NCBI GenBank assembly: GCA_937924345.1
Contig: CALDTD010000129.1
Coordinates: 1 to 7,825 of the forward strand
From: an uncultured Flavobacteriales bacterium
Lineage (GTDB): Bacteria > Bacteroidota > Bacteroidia > Flavobacteriales_D > Parvicellaceae
DNA length: 7,825 bases
Direction: 5' to 3'
Made by a program: the position numbers and the translations under genes
In this document: in pieces, positions 1-6,006 of the stretch
Numbering within the stretch: position 1 is the first letter of the stretch
How the letters are laid out: every line of letters begins with the position of its first letter
Notes under the pieces: model-generated
Seen by the model: only the letters and a program-made list of their open reading frames with translations
The model's database searches: none
What the model was told of the DNA's origin: nothing

Positions 1-23
1 TAAAAAAATTATATCATTTTAAT

Positions 24-764
24 TTATCTCTTGTGATAACCCAACAACCCTTTATTACTTTCTAACACTTCTGTAATATATTTCTTACTTTTTAAACATG
101 CTCTTATAATTGGTAAATCTAATGCCAACTGAGCAGTTAAAGCGCTCGAAAATACACACCCACTCCCATGTTTTTCAGTAGCATATTTAGCTCGATTTCT
201 AAATGGATACAATTTACCTTTAGAACTGTATAAATAATCTTTTCCAATTTCTTTTTGATTATGACCACCTTTTAAGTAAACATTAGTAATTTTCGACAAT
301 TTCTCTGCCCCTTTTTGAGCATTTTCTTGATCAGAAAGTAATTTAACTTCGTTCCAATTTGGAGTAATTAAATATATTTTTTTTAAAACATCGAATAGCT
401 GTTCTAAATCATGGTTAAAATCATAGCCAGAAGATGTGCTAAGTATTGGATCCCAAATAAATTTAACTTCTTTTAGCATTGGAAAATTAACTAACTTATC
501 TAAAAAACCAAGGCTTGGTATTAATCCAATTTTCACAAAATCAAATTGGTATTTTTCACATAACGTAGTTAACTGCTGAAAAACCAACACCTCTTCTAGC
601 CAATTAACTGAATTAAAATTATCTTCAGTCTGTGAAGTGTTAGCTGTAATAATTCCCATTCCCTGGACTTTATTCTGCTCAAAAGTTTTAATATCTGCTA
701 AAACACCCGCTCCACCAGTTGGATCAAAACCAGCTATACTCAATACAAAAGGTCTTTTTTTCAT
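24..764 (-). CDS. thiD: ThiD-like hydroxymethylpyrimidine/phosphomethylpyrimidine kinase
   Basis: Cytoplasmic ribokinase-fold kinase. In thiamine synthesis, family members phosphorylate HMP and then HMP-phosphate to HMP-diphosphate. Seen in the 246-residue protein: the N-terminal substrate loop AGFDPTGGAG (11-20; usual AGSDSSGGAG) followed by ADIKTF; VKIGLIPS (77-84); WDPILSTSSG (104-113), matching the family DPVM..SG; LITPNWNEV (132-140), matching TPN..EA; LKGGH (164-168); and the anion-hole/catalytic segment HGSGCVFSSAL (199-209), with Ser where HGTGC is usual and the conserved Cys at 203. It is slightly shorter than typical ThiD (about 265). ATG at 764 is used because the conserved N-terminus begins a few residues later. 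No other thiamine gene is in view. A ThiD-like pyridoxal kinase role is possible, since ThiD-family enzymes can act on pyridoxal and the divergent neighbour is a PLP enzyme, but that is inference. No clear terminator lies in bases 1-23. Confidence 0.88.
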   Translation of the reverse strand: MKKRPFVLSIAGFDPTGGAGVLADIKTFEQNKVQGMGIITANTSQTEDNFNSVNWLEEVLVFQQLTTLCEKYQFDFVKIGLIPSLGFLDKLVNFPMLKEVKFIWDPILSTSSGYDFNHDLEQLFDVLKKIYLITPNWNEVKLLSDQENAQKGAEKLSKITNVYLKGGHNQKEIGKDYLYSSKGKLYPFRNRAKYATEKHGSGCVFSSALTAQLALDLPIIRACLKSKKYITEVLESNKGLLGYHKR

Positions 765-771
765 CTTATTA

Positions 772-779
772 CAAAAGTA
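772..779 (-). promoter_or_regulatory. Candidate -7 box for thiD
   Basis: On the minus strand this reads TACTTTTG, an exact match to the Bacteroidota -7 consensus TAnnTTTG. It ends 8 bp before the thiD ATG at 764, so the transcript would be almost leaderless. No TTTG/TTG -33 element is seen at the usual 19-21 bp spacing, so this is only a half-supported promoter. Confidence 0.33.
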
Positions 780-791
780 ATATTAGTACCT

Positions 792-821
792 AATTTAATG
801 ACTAATAAGTTGAATTAAATT
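792..821. repeat. A/T-only inverted repeat in divergent intergenic region
   Basis: Arms AATTTAAT (792-799) and ATTAAATT (814-821) are perfect complements. Inside them lies a second short dyad, ACT (801-803) and AGT (808-810), around the loop AATA. It sits in the 171-bp gap between the divergent thiD and PLP-enzyme genes, upstream of the candidate thiD -7 box. It could be an operator-like dyad, but 8-bp A/T palindromes are expected by chance in such A/T-rich DNA. Confidence 0.3.
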
Positions 822-935
822 CTTTCATTAATAATTTCCAGTAACAAATAGCTTATTTTTTTAACAATAAAACCCAATGACACCGGCATAAAAGTTAAAA
901 AATGTATATTGCGCAGCCGAATAAATTCGATAGTT

Positions 936-2786
936 ATGGATAACAATAATGTACTCAGCTTTATAAAAAAAGTAATAGCAAACCAACCAAAAGATTGGTT
1001 AAGATTAACTACGCATCGCTTAGATATTTATAATGAGTCATTAGCTAAAACTGAATTTACAACTCAGTTCACTGAACTTTACAACACAACAAATCCTTCT
1101 ACAGAAGCACTAGAGAAACTGCCAACAGCTTACGACTATATAAGGTTAGGACATCCTCTTTCTTGTATTTTGGAATGGACAATTGCAGAATTAAATCAAT
1201 TAAACTATCATCAGGTTATTAGTTTTGACTCTAACACAATGCCTATTTTTGCATTATTGCGTCAAAATTTACTTGCGAATAAAAAAACACGTATTTTATA
1301 TTATTCATCACTTTCAGATAATTTTGACGCTAAAATCCTAAGATCTATTTATGGATATAATTTTACGCTAGAAGAAGTTGATCCAAACACAATTATTTCT
1401 GACTTTGATGGAGAAACTATTTTAATTGAAAACAACACTAACTTTCTCTCTTCTAAACTAAAGGAAAATGTAAACTATAGTTTAACTATAAAAGATCAAC
1501 AAGGCAGTGTTTTGGTTATAAATGATGACAAAAACATTAGTGCAGTTTCAAACATTCAACATGTAAGAAGACGTGAAACAGTTGCCATGACTCCAGAAAA
1601 TGCTTTACTAGTATTAAAAGAAATTTTGGGTGAAGAAACTATACCTTCATCTATTAAAAATTCAGATAAAAAAAGTGTTCAAGAATCTATTCAAGCAATA
1701 ACAGGAACTACTGCAAAACCTTTGGTAGCTTCTAGCGGTTTATCTACTCAATATGCTATAATGATGGGGGTAATAGACGAGGCAAATGAAAAATATACGG
1801 GTAAACCTATTAAGTTTATCGTACCTCCTAATTGCTATGGCGGTACTAACGACCAAGCAAGACGAGTTGCTGCGGTTAATAAAAACATTTCAATTGTTGA
1901 TTTACCTGTTGACGGTGATAATGACATGTCTAAAAGTGTAGAGTTAGTCTTAGAGAAATTAGCCAAAGAAGATTCAGTTCCATACATAATAGCTGAAATT
2001 CCAACTAACCCAAGGGTAGAAGTCCCCGATTTAGAAGCGTTAAAAACGGCCTTAACAAAACAAAGAAAGACAAATACTGGTGAGGTAGCAATTCCTCCTG
2101 TTTTTATACTTGACCAAACTTTTTGCCCAAATGTGCATTTTCTTGGCGAAGGAAAAATACTATCCTCAGTTGCTGCACTCTCCTACTCTAGCGGATCTAA
2201 ATTCCCGAGTGGAGGACTTTGTACAGCTGGTTATGTTGTGGCAAATAAAATAGCTGAACATTTAATCTTAAAAATTGAAAAACATTTATCACTCTGTGAT
2301 AATGAAGCTACACAGCTGCAATATGAAATTTTGGCAAAACAGCTTCCTTCAATGAATAATCGAATTCTACAAGCTTATGAAAATACACTTGAGTTTGTTA
2401 ATTTCATAAAAGAAACTCTACCTGAAGCAAAAATAAATTTTGTCTCTAGAGAACTCGCTGAACAATCATTTACACCTTCTGTTTTTTCAATGGATTTACC
2501 AACAAAAGGAAATTCTGAAGAAGAAAAAGAACAGTATAAACGGGCACAAAATCTTAAACTTATTAATTTGATGATTAACAAGATTCCAAATGAAAGTAAG
2601 TTTTGTGTCAGTTACGGTCAGTTGAAAGGTTGCTATTGGACAATTCCAGCTACCTCAACTCAAGGCACTACAAAAGAAGGAGATAAAGATTATATTGTAA
2701 GGGTTGCTGTTTCTCCAAGTTTAGACTTAGAAAAACATAAAGCCGTTTTTAAGGAATTTGTTGAGGAAACAAAAATTGAAAACTAA
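936..2786 (+). CDS. Large PLP-dependent enzyme, cystathionine gamma-synthase family, with N-terminal extension
   Basis: Fold-type I PLP enzyme of the Cys/Met-metabolism family, 616 residues against about 380-400 for the usual member. Catalytic motifs in order: SSGLSTQ (266-272, phosphate-binding turn); YGGT (301-304); EIPTNPRVEVPDLEAL, matching ETPTNPTLQIIDIKAI of the neighbour; LDQTF with Asp393 for the pyridine nitrogen; SGSKFPSGG with Schiff-base Lys422; and VRVAVSPSLD with Arg589 for the substrate carboxylate. The Asp-Lys gap (29) and Lys-Arg gap (167) resemble those of the gene at 4317-5456 (25 and 164). Residues about 66-113 look like another copy of the family's YxR...LE..IA.L...S region. 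ATG 936 was chosen; a TTG at 909 would add nine residues with no visible homology. It could make or cleave cystathionine or handle O-acylhomoserine; the substrate is unknown. Fungal-type cystathionine gamma-synthases of about 600 residues are, from memory, a possible relative. Confidence 0.82.
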   Translation: MDNNNVLSFIKKVIANQPKDWLRLTTHRLDIYNESLAKTEFTTQFTELYNTTNPSTEALEKLPTAYDYIRLGHPLSCILEWTIAELNQLNYHQVISFDSNTMPIFALLRQNLLANKKTRILYYSSLSDNFDAKILRSIYGYNFTLEEVDPNTIISDFDGETILIENNTNFLSSKLKENVNYSLTIKDQQGSVLVINDDKNISAVSNIQHVRRRETVAMTPENALLVLKEILGEETIPSSIKNSDKKSVQESIQAITGTTAKPLVASSGLSTQYAIMMGVIDEANEKYTGKPIKFIVPPNCYGGTNDQARRVAAVNKNISIVDLPVDGDNDMSKSVELVLEKLAKEDSVPYIIAEIPTNPRVEVPDLEALKTALTKQRKTNTGEVAIPPVFILDQTFCPNVHFLGEGKILSSVAALSYSSGSKFPSGGLCTAGYVVANKIAEHLILKIEKHLSLCDNEATQLQYEILAKQLPSMNNRILQAYENTLEFVNFIKETLPEAKINFVSRELAEQSFTPSVFSMDLPTKGNSEEEKEQYKRAQNLKLINLMINKIPNESKFCVSYGQLKGCYWTIPATSTQGTTKEGDKDYIVRVAVSPSLDLEKHKAVFKEFVEETKIEN

Positions 2787-2817
2787 AATTCAATATCAGT
2801 TTCTAGACAAGTATTTT

Positions 2818-3186
2818 TTATCGTAATATTTTTTCAATTGTTCGACCCTTGGCTAATTCGTCAATTAACTTTTCCATTCTTCTACAGTCTCTGTATATTG
2901 AAAAATCTTCTGGAGTTTCTTCTATGCGATAACCACAAATGACACCTTTAATTAAGGAAGCATTATCATATATCTTAGCTCCATTAAAAAAGTCACCAAA
3001 AGTTTGTTGTCCATTAATAAACGACTCTAACTCTTCTTTTTTATAGCCAGTCAACCATAAAATAACTTGATCCAATTCTTCTTTTGTTCTCCCTTTTTTT
3101 TCAATTCTATTTAAATAATTTGGATAAATCGCACTAAAAATCAGTTGCACTAATTGCTCATTCTTTTTAGCCGTTACTTCTGCCAT
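2818..3186 (-). CDS. DUF2200 family protein
   Basis: Small soluble protein of 122 residues matching the DUF2200 family, whose function is unknown. Recognisable stretches are SAIYPNYLNRIEKKGRTKEE (18-37), VILWLTGY (41-48), SLIKGVICGYRIEE (77-90) and the C-terminal LIDELAKGRTIEKILR (107-122). The family pattern is (S/A)VYP.Y..KAEKKGRTK.E...I..WLTGY, then SLIKGV.CG.RVEE, then LIDELAKGK...KILR. It has no signal peptide or membrane segment. ATG at 3186 is chosen. A TTG at 3225 would add 13 residues but lies inside the hairpin at 3205-3250 and adds nothing family-like. It lies 95 bp downstream of the oxygenase stop on the same strand, so they could be co-transcribed. Its 3' end faces that of the PLP gene with a 31-bp gap, in which I see no convincing GC-rich terminator. 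Confidence 0.85.
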   Translation of the reverse strand: MAEVTAKKNEQLVQLIFSAIYPNYLNRIEKKGRTKEELDQVILWLTGYKKEELESFINGQQTFGDFFNGAKIYDNASLIKGVICGYRIEETPEDFSIYRDCRRMEKLIDELAKGRTIEKILR

Positions 3187-3204
3187 AATTCTATTGATTC
3201 TGTA

Positions 3205-3250
3205 ATTGTGAAGCAAACACTTCAATCTATTGAAATGCTTACCTCACAAT
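3205..3250 (-). ncRNA. Wobble-paired 22-bp RNA hairpin in oxygenase-DUF2200 spacer
   Basis: Two 22-nt arms (3205-3226 and 3229-3250) separated by 2 nt form an inverted repeat. The outer ends read ATTGTGA and TCACAAT and the centre is TTCAAT-CT-ATTGAA. On the plus strand, 18 of 22 positions pair and the four mismatches (3220/3235, 3217/3238, 3214/3241, 3212/3243) are all A/C. In minus-strand RNA, the sense of the flanking genes, each becomes G.U, so the stem is fully paired. No U-tract follows, so it is not a standard intrinsic terminator. It starts 32 nt after the oxygenase stop and ends 18 nt before the DUF2200 ATG. It may be a processing or stability element or a translation switch; a decayed DNA palindrome is the alternative. 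It is a structured mRNA element rather than a proven separate RNA. Confidence 0.55.
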
Positions 3251-3281
3251 ATTCATTGAAAAAAATTAGTATTACAAAAAA

Positions 3282-4238
3282 CTACTTTAATAATCCAATA
3301 GCTTTTAATCTTCGGTTTAGGTAATCTCCAGCTAAAGTATCTTCATGCATTTTTGGGTGATGCTCATCAATACATTCTTCTAAACAATTTAGCGGCATAT
3401 CTGGTCTTGGGTGTAAGAAAAATGGTATTGAAAAACGATCTTCGTGCCATTGTTCTTTTGGTGGATTAATTACTCTATGTGTTGTAGAACGTAATCTGTT
3501 ATTTGTTAATCGTTGTAACATATCACCAACATTAACTACGATATGATCTTCAATTGATGTTACAGAAACCCATTCGTTTTGTTTATTTAATACTTGTAAT
3601 CCATCAGCAGAGGCACCAACCAACAAGGTAATTAAATTAATATCTTCATGTTCTCCAGCCCTTACTGCATCTGGCTCTGGATTAACGATTGGCGGATAAT
3701 GAATTGGTCTTAAAATACTATTTCCATTATGAATGTGCTTATCAAAATAATCTTCGTCGATTTCTAAATACAAAGCTATTGCTTGTAATAGTTTACGACC
3801 TGTTTCTAAAAAAGTTAAATAAGCTTCTCTACCTGTTTCTAAAAAGCCTTCTACTTCTTCAACATCAACATTATCAGGATAGATCTCTTTTATTGGATCT
3901 CCATCTTCTACAAATTGACCAAAATGCCAAAACTCTTTTAAATCTCCAGCTTTACGTTGTTTTGCATGCTCTTTTCCAAAAGAAGTATAGCCACGCTGAC
4001 CACCTATTCCTTCAATTTCATACTTAGCTTTTTGCTCAGTTGTTAAATTAAAAAAGGCTTTAATTTTGGAATATAAACGATCGATTAAGTCATCATTAAT
4101 TCCGTGGTTTTTAACTGCTACAAAACCAATTGTCTCATAAGCTTCACCTATAGACTTTACAAATTTTGCTCTTTTCTCTTGATCGTCTGATAAAAAATCT
4201 CTTAAATCTATTGACGGAATTCCAACAGGTGTACTCAT
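3282..4238 (-). CDS. 2-oxoglutarate/Fe(II)-dependent oxygenase, isopenicillin N synthase-like
   Basis: Cytoplasmic non-haem iron oxygenase of 318 residues, the normal size for the isopenicillin N synthase-like (IPNS/2OG-FeII) superfamily. The N-terminal domain begins IPSIDLRDF (7-15) and has YETIGFVAVKNHGI (34-47), the family's GFF...NHGI. The double-stranded beta-helix core carries the iron triad: His197 and Asp199 in GEHEDINLITLL and His254 in STTHRV. Arg268 and Ser270 in DRFSIPFF form the RxS pair that binds the 2OG carboxylate or substrate. YPPI (181-184) and GDMLQRLTNN (238-247) are also family-typical. The enzyme probably hydroxylates or desaturates a small molecule; its substrate cannot be read from sequence, and penicillin synthesis is not implied. 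It starts at ATG 4238 after an A-rich leader. The metB terminator lies just upstream, and no TAnnTTTG box is seen between them, so its promoter is unclear. Confidence 0.9.
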   Translation of the reverse strand: MSTPVGIPSIDLRDFLSDDQEKRAKFVKSIGEAYETIGFVAVKNHGINDDLIDRLYSKIKAFFNLTTEQKAKYEIEGIGGQRGYTSFGKEHAKQRKAGDLKEFWHFGQFVEDGDPIKEIYPDNVDVEEVEGFLETGREAYLTFLETGRKLLQAIALYLEIDEDYFDKHIHNGNSILRPIHYPPIVNPEPDAVRAGEHEDINLITLLVGASADGLQVLNKQNEWVSVTSIEDHIVVNVGDMLQRLTNNRLRSTTHRVINPPKEQWHEDRFSIPFFLHPRPDMPLNCLEECIDEHHPKMHEDTLAGDYLNRRLKAIGLLK

Positions 4239-4272
4239 GGTTTTTGTGTTTTTATTTATTTACTTATTAATT

Positions 4273-4308
4273 ATAAAAAAGCCCTTAAATCTTAAAGATA
4301 AAAGGGCT
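4273..4308 (-). terminator. Intrinsic terminator of the cystathionine gamma-synthase gene
   Basis: On the minus strand the arms AGCCCTT (4308-4302) and AAGGGCT (4286-4280) form a 7-bp GC-containing stem. An inner ATCT/AGAT helix with a short loop extends it. The stem runs directly into TTTTTTAT. It begins 8 bp after the metB stop at 4317, the usual place for a Rho-independent terminator. No comparable T-run follows on the plus strand. Read-through could still feed the oxygenase gene, which starts 35 bp further on. Confidence 0.75.
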
Positions 4309-4316
4309 CAGTTCTG

Positions 4317-5456
4317 TTATTCTAATGCTTGTTTTAAATCATTAATTAAATCGGCAACATCTTCTACTCCAACACTTAGTCGAATTAAAGAATCAGTGAT
4401 TCCATTTTTTATTCTTTCTTCTTTAGGTATTGCTGCATGCGTCATTGTTGCAGGATGCCCAATTAGAGACTCTACTCCTCCTAATGATTCAGCCAGACTG
4501 AAAACTGAAGTCTTATTCAGAACTTTAAGTGCTTCCTGTTTACTGTCTCCAACTAAACTAAAAGAAATCATACCTCCAAAGCCTAACATTTGTTCTTTGG
4601 CTATTAAATGATTTTTGTGATCACTTAATCCTGGCCAATAAACTTTATCTACTTTGTTGTGACCTTTTAGAAAACTAGCAATCTCTAAGGCATTTTTACA
4701 ATGCGCTTGCATTCTTAGGTGTAGCGTTTTAATTCCTCTTAAAACTAAAAAAGCGTCCATTGGTCCACAAATAGCTCCACTACTATTTTGAATACGATAA
4801 ATCTCTTTTCCTAATTTTTCATCTTTACAAACTAATATTCCCATCACTACATCTGAATGACCTCCTAAATATTTTGTTGCTGAATGCATTACAATATCAG
4901 CCCCCAAATCTAAAGGGGTTTGTAAATAAGGTGTAGCAAAAGTATTATCGACTGCTAATAAAATATTACTCGAATTTATTAAACCTGCAATTGCTTTAAT
5001 ATCTATGATTTGTAATGTAGGATTTGTTGGCGTTTCAACCCAAATCAGTTTGGTTTTAGTGTTAATCGTAGCTTTTAAAACATCAATATTTCCAAGATCT
5101 ATAAAATGAAAAACGATACCATATTGCTCAAAAATGGTTTTAAAAATACGGTATGTACCTCCATATAAATCATTTGTTGCAATTACCTCATCACCTGGCT
5201 TTAGCATTTTTAAAACACAGTCAATTGCGGCTATTCCAGAACCAAATGCAGCACCGAATTTCCCGTTTTCTAATGCTGCAATATTACTTTCTAAAGCACT
5301 TCGTGTTGGATTAGCTGAACGTGCATATTCAAAACCTTTATGATTTCCTACACCATTCTGAATGAAAGTCGAGGTTTGGTAAATCGGAGTCATAATTGCC
5401 CCTGTAGCTGAATCTGGAGTTAAACCTGCATGAATTGCTTTTGTTCCGAACTTCAC
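4317..5456 (-). CDS. metB: Cystathionine gamma-synthase / gamma-lyase family PLP enzyme
   Basis: Cytoplasmic trans-sulfuration enzyme of 379 residues, full length for its family. Gamma-synthases join an O-acylhomoserine to cysteine to give cystathionine; gamma-lyases split cystathionine. All family landmarks are present: MKFGTKAIHAG at the N-terminus, YAR (44-46, the YxR phosphate-binding pair donated by the partner subunit), NDLYGGTYR with Tyr98, ETPTNPTLQIIDI (141-153), AVDNTFATPYL with Asp170, SATKYLGGHSD with Schiff-base Lys195, LAESLGGVESLIGHPATMTH (321-340), and IRLSVGVED with carboxylate-binding Arg359. The start is GTG at 5456; the reading frame upstream holds no ATG before a stop, and the family N-terminus begins exactly there. 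AAGG lies about 6 nt upstream. The gene has its own promoter and terminator. Synthase versus lyase activity cannot be separated with confidence from these motifs, so the symbol is provisional. Confidence 0.9.
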   Translation of the reverse strand: MKFGTKAIHAGLTPDSATGAIMTPIYQTSTFIQNGVGNHKGFEYARSANPTRSALESNIAALENGKFGAAFGSGIAAIDCVLKMLKPGDEVIATNDLYGGTYRIFKTIFEQYGIVFHFIDLGNIDVLKATINTKTKLIWVETPTNPTLQIIDIKAIAGLINSSNILLAVDNTFATPYLQTPLDLGADIVMHSATKYLGGHSDVVMGILVCKDEKLGKEIYRIQNSSGAICGPMDAFLVLRGIKTLHLRMQAHCKNALEIASFLKGHNKVDKVYWPGLSDHKNHLIAKEQMLGFGGMISFSLVGDSKQEALKVLNKTSVFSLAESLGGVESLIGHPATMTHAAIPKEERIKNGITDSLIRLSVGVEDVADLINDLKQALE

Positions 5457-5490
5457 TTTTACCTTATGGTTTAGTTTAATTAACTTTTTG

Positions 5491-5522
5491 CAAAATTATT
5501 ATATTTTACAATAATCAGCAAA
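5491..5522 (-). promoter_or_regulatory. Bacteroidota-type promoter of the cystathionine gamma-synthase gene
   Basis: On the minus strand TTTG (5522-5519) is followed after exactly 20 bp by TAATTTTG (5498-5491). This fits the Bacteroidota housekeeping promoter (-33 TTTG, spacer 19-21, -7 TAnnTTTG). Transcription would begin around 5485, leaving a leader of roughly 30 nt before the GTG at 5456. That is too short for a SAM-type riboswitch, and none is recognisable. Confidence 0.6.
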
Positions 5523-5579
5523 CATATCCCCCTCCTTTTATTTAAAAAAATCGTCTTCAATAAAACTAAAACTTTTATC

Positions 5580-5587
5580 TATTTTTG
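5580..5587 (+). promoter_or_regulatory. Candidate -7 box of the PorP/SprF-like operon
   Basis: TATTTTTG matches TAnnTTTG and lies 12 bp before the ATG at 5600. No TTG/TTTG is seen 19-21 bp upstream, and such A/T-rich octamers arise easily by chance, so support is weak. If real, the leader would be only a few nucleotides long. Confidence 0.3.
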
Positions 5588-5599
5588 AAAACATTATTT

Positions 5600-5929
5600 A
5601 TGAAAAATTCAACGTTATTAATCGCTTTCTTCCTTGGCTGTTTAACGACTTATTCACAAGAAGACTCTTTAAAAAAAGAACATCGCTCTATAGATTACGT
5701 GCAGTTCAATACTATCGATAACCCTGCGAATGTAGGGATACAAAATAAAAACTTATATCTTTCTACTTTCTCTGATTTACCTAACAATTCATTTAATGAA
5801 GTTCATAATCGAATCGGAATAGATGGGTACTTGAATGAGAAAGAAACTTTTGGAATAGGATTGTATTATTCTGTAGATAATTGGAGTAATTATCTTATTG
5901 ATAAAACACTAGGGGTAGCATTCAAATAA
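5600..5929 (+). CDS. N-terminal fragment of the broken PorP/SprF-like protein
   Basis: As it stands, this frame yields 109 residues: an export signal (residues 1-20, ending TYSQ) and the first strands of the barrel domain. ATG at 5600 is preferred to a TTG at 5585, because it places the short charged start MKN directly before the hydrophobic stretch. Alone it would make an incomplete barrel and is unlikely to be functional. Confidence 0.6.
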   Translation: MKNSTLLIAFFLGCLTTYSQEDSLKKEHRSIDYVQFNTIDNPANVGIQNKNLYLSTFSDLPNNSFNEVHNRIGIDGYLNEKETFGIGLYYSVDNWSNYLIDKTLGVAFK

Positions 5930-6006
5930 AAAATAAATTTCATTTAGGTTTAGGTATTGAACGGATAGCAAGTATTAAAGACATTACTAACCTTACGTTT
6001 GGAGAT

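Noticed and set aside
2375..2581. 68-codon minus-strand open frame inside the PLP gene
   Set aside because: It is fully antisense to the C-terminal domain of a conserved enzyme, with no start signal or recognisable domain. The similar short frames at 5134-5343 and 7196-7387 were rejected for the same reason.
2774..2796. Weak hairpin ATTGAA...TTCAAT at the end of the PLP gene as a terminator
   Set aside because: The stem is six pairs, mostly A/T, and no T-tract follows on either strand.
3798..3845. Direct DNA repeat (ACCTGTTTCTAAAAA, 33-bp period) giving FLETGR twice in the oxygenase
   Set aside because: It is two similar helical segments that seem to align to the family without an insertion. 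It looks like a local sequence coincidence, not a repeat element.
3689..4027. 112-codon plus-strand open frame opposite the oxygenase gene
   Set aside because: It is antisense to a well-supported enzyme, its protein is a low-complexity Leu/His-rich sequence without family features, and the other strand has the full motif set.
4237..4611. 124-codon plus-strand open frame across the metB terminator and the 3' end of metB
   Set aside because: Most of it is antisense to conserved metB codons and it runs through a terminator hairpin. The hydrophobic start is just A/T-rich spacer translated.
5457..5599. SAM-responsive riboswitch upstream of metB
   Set aside because: No conserved SAM-I or SAM-II core was recognisable, and the predicted leader after the promoter is only about 30 nt.
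5905..5929. Programmed -1 ribosomal frameshift in the PorP/SprF-like gene
   Set aside because: The overlap of the two frames contains no X-XXY-YYZ slippery heptamer, and no clear downstream stimulatory hairpin was seen. A one-base indel is simpler.
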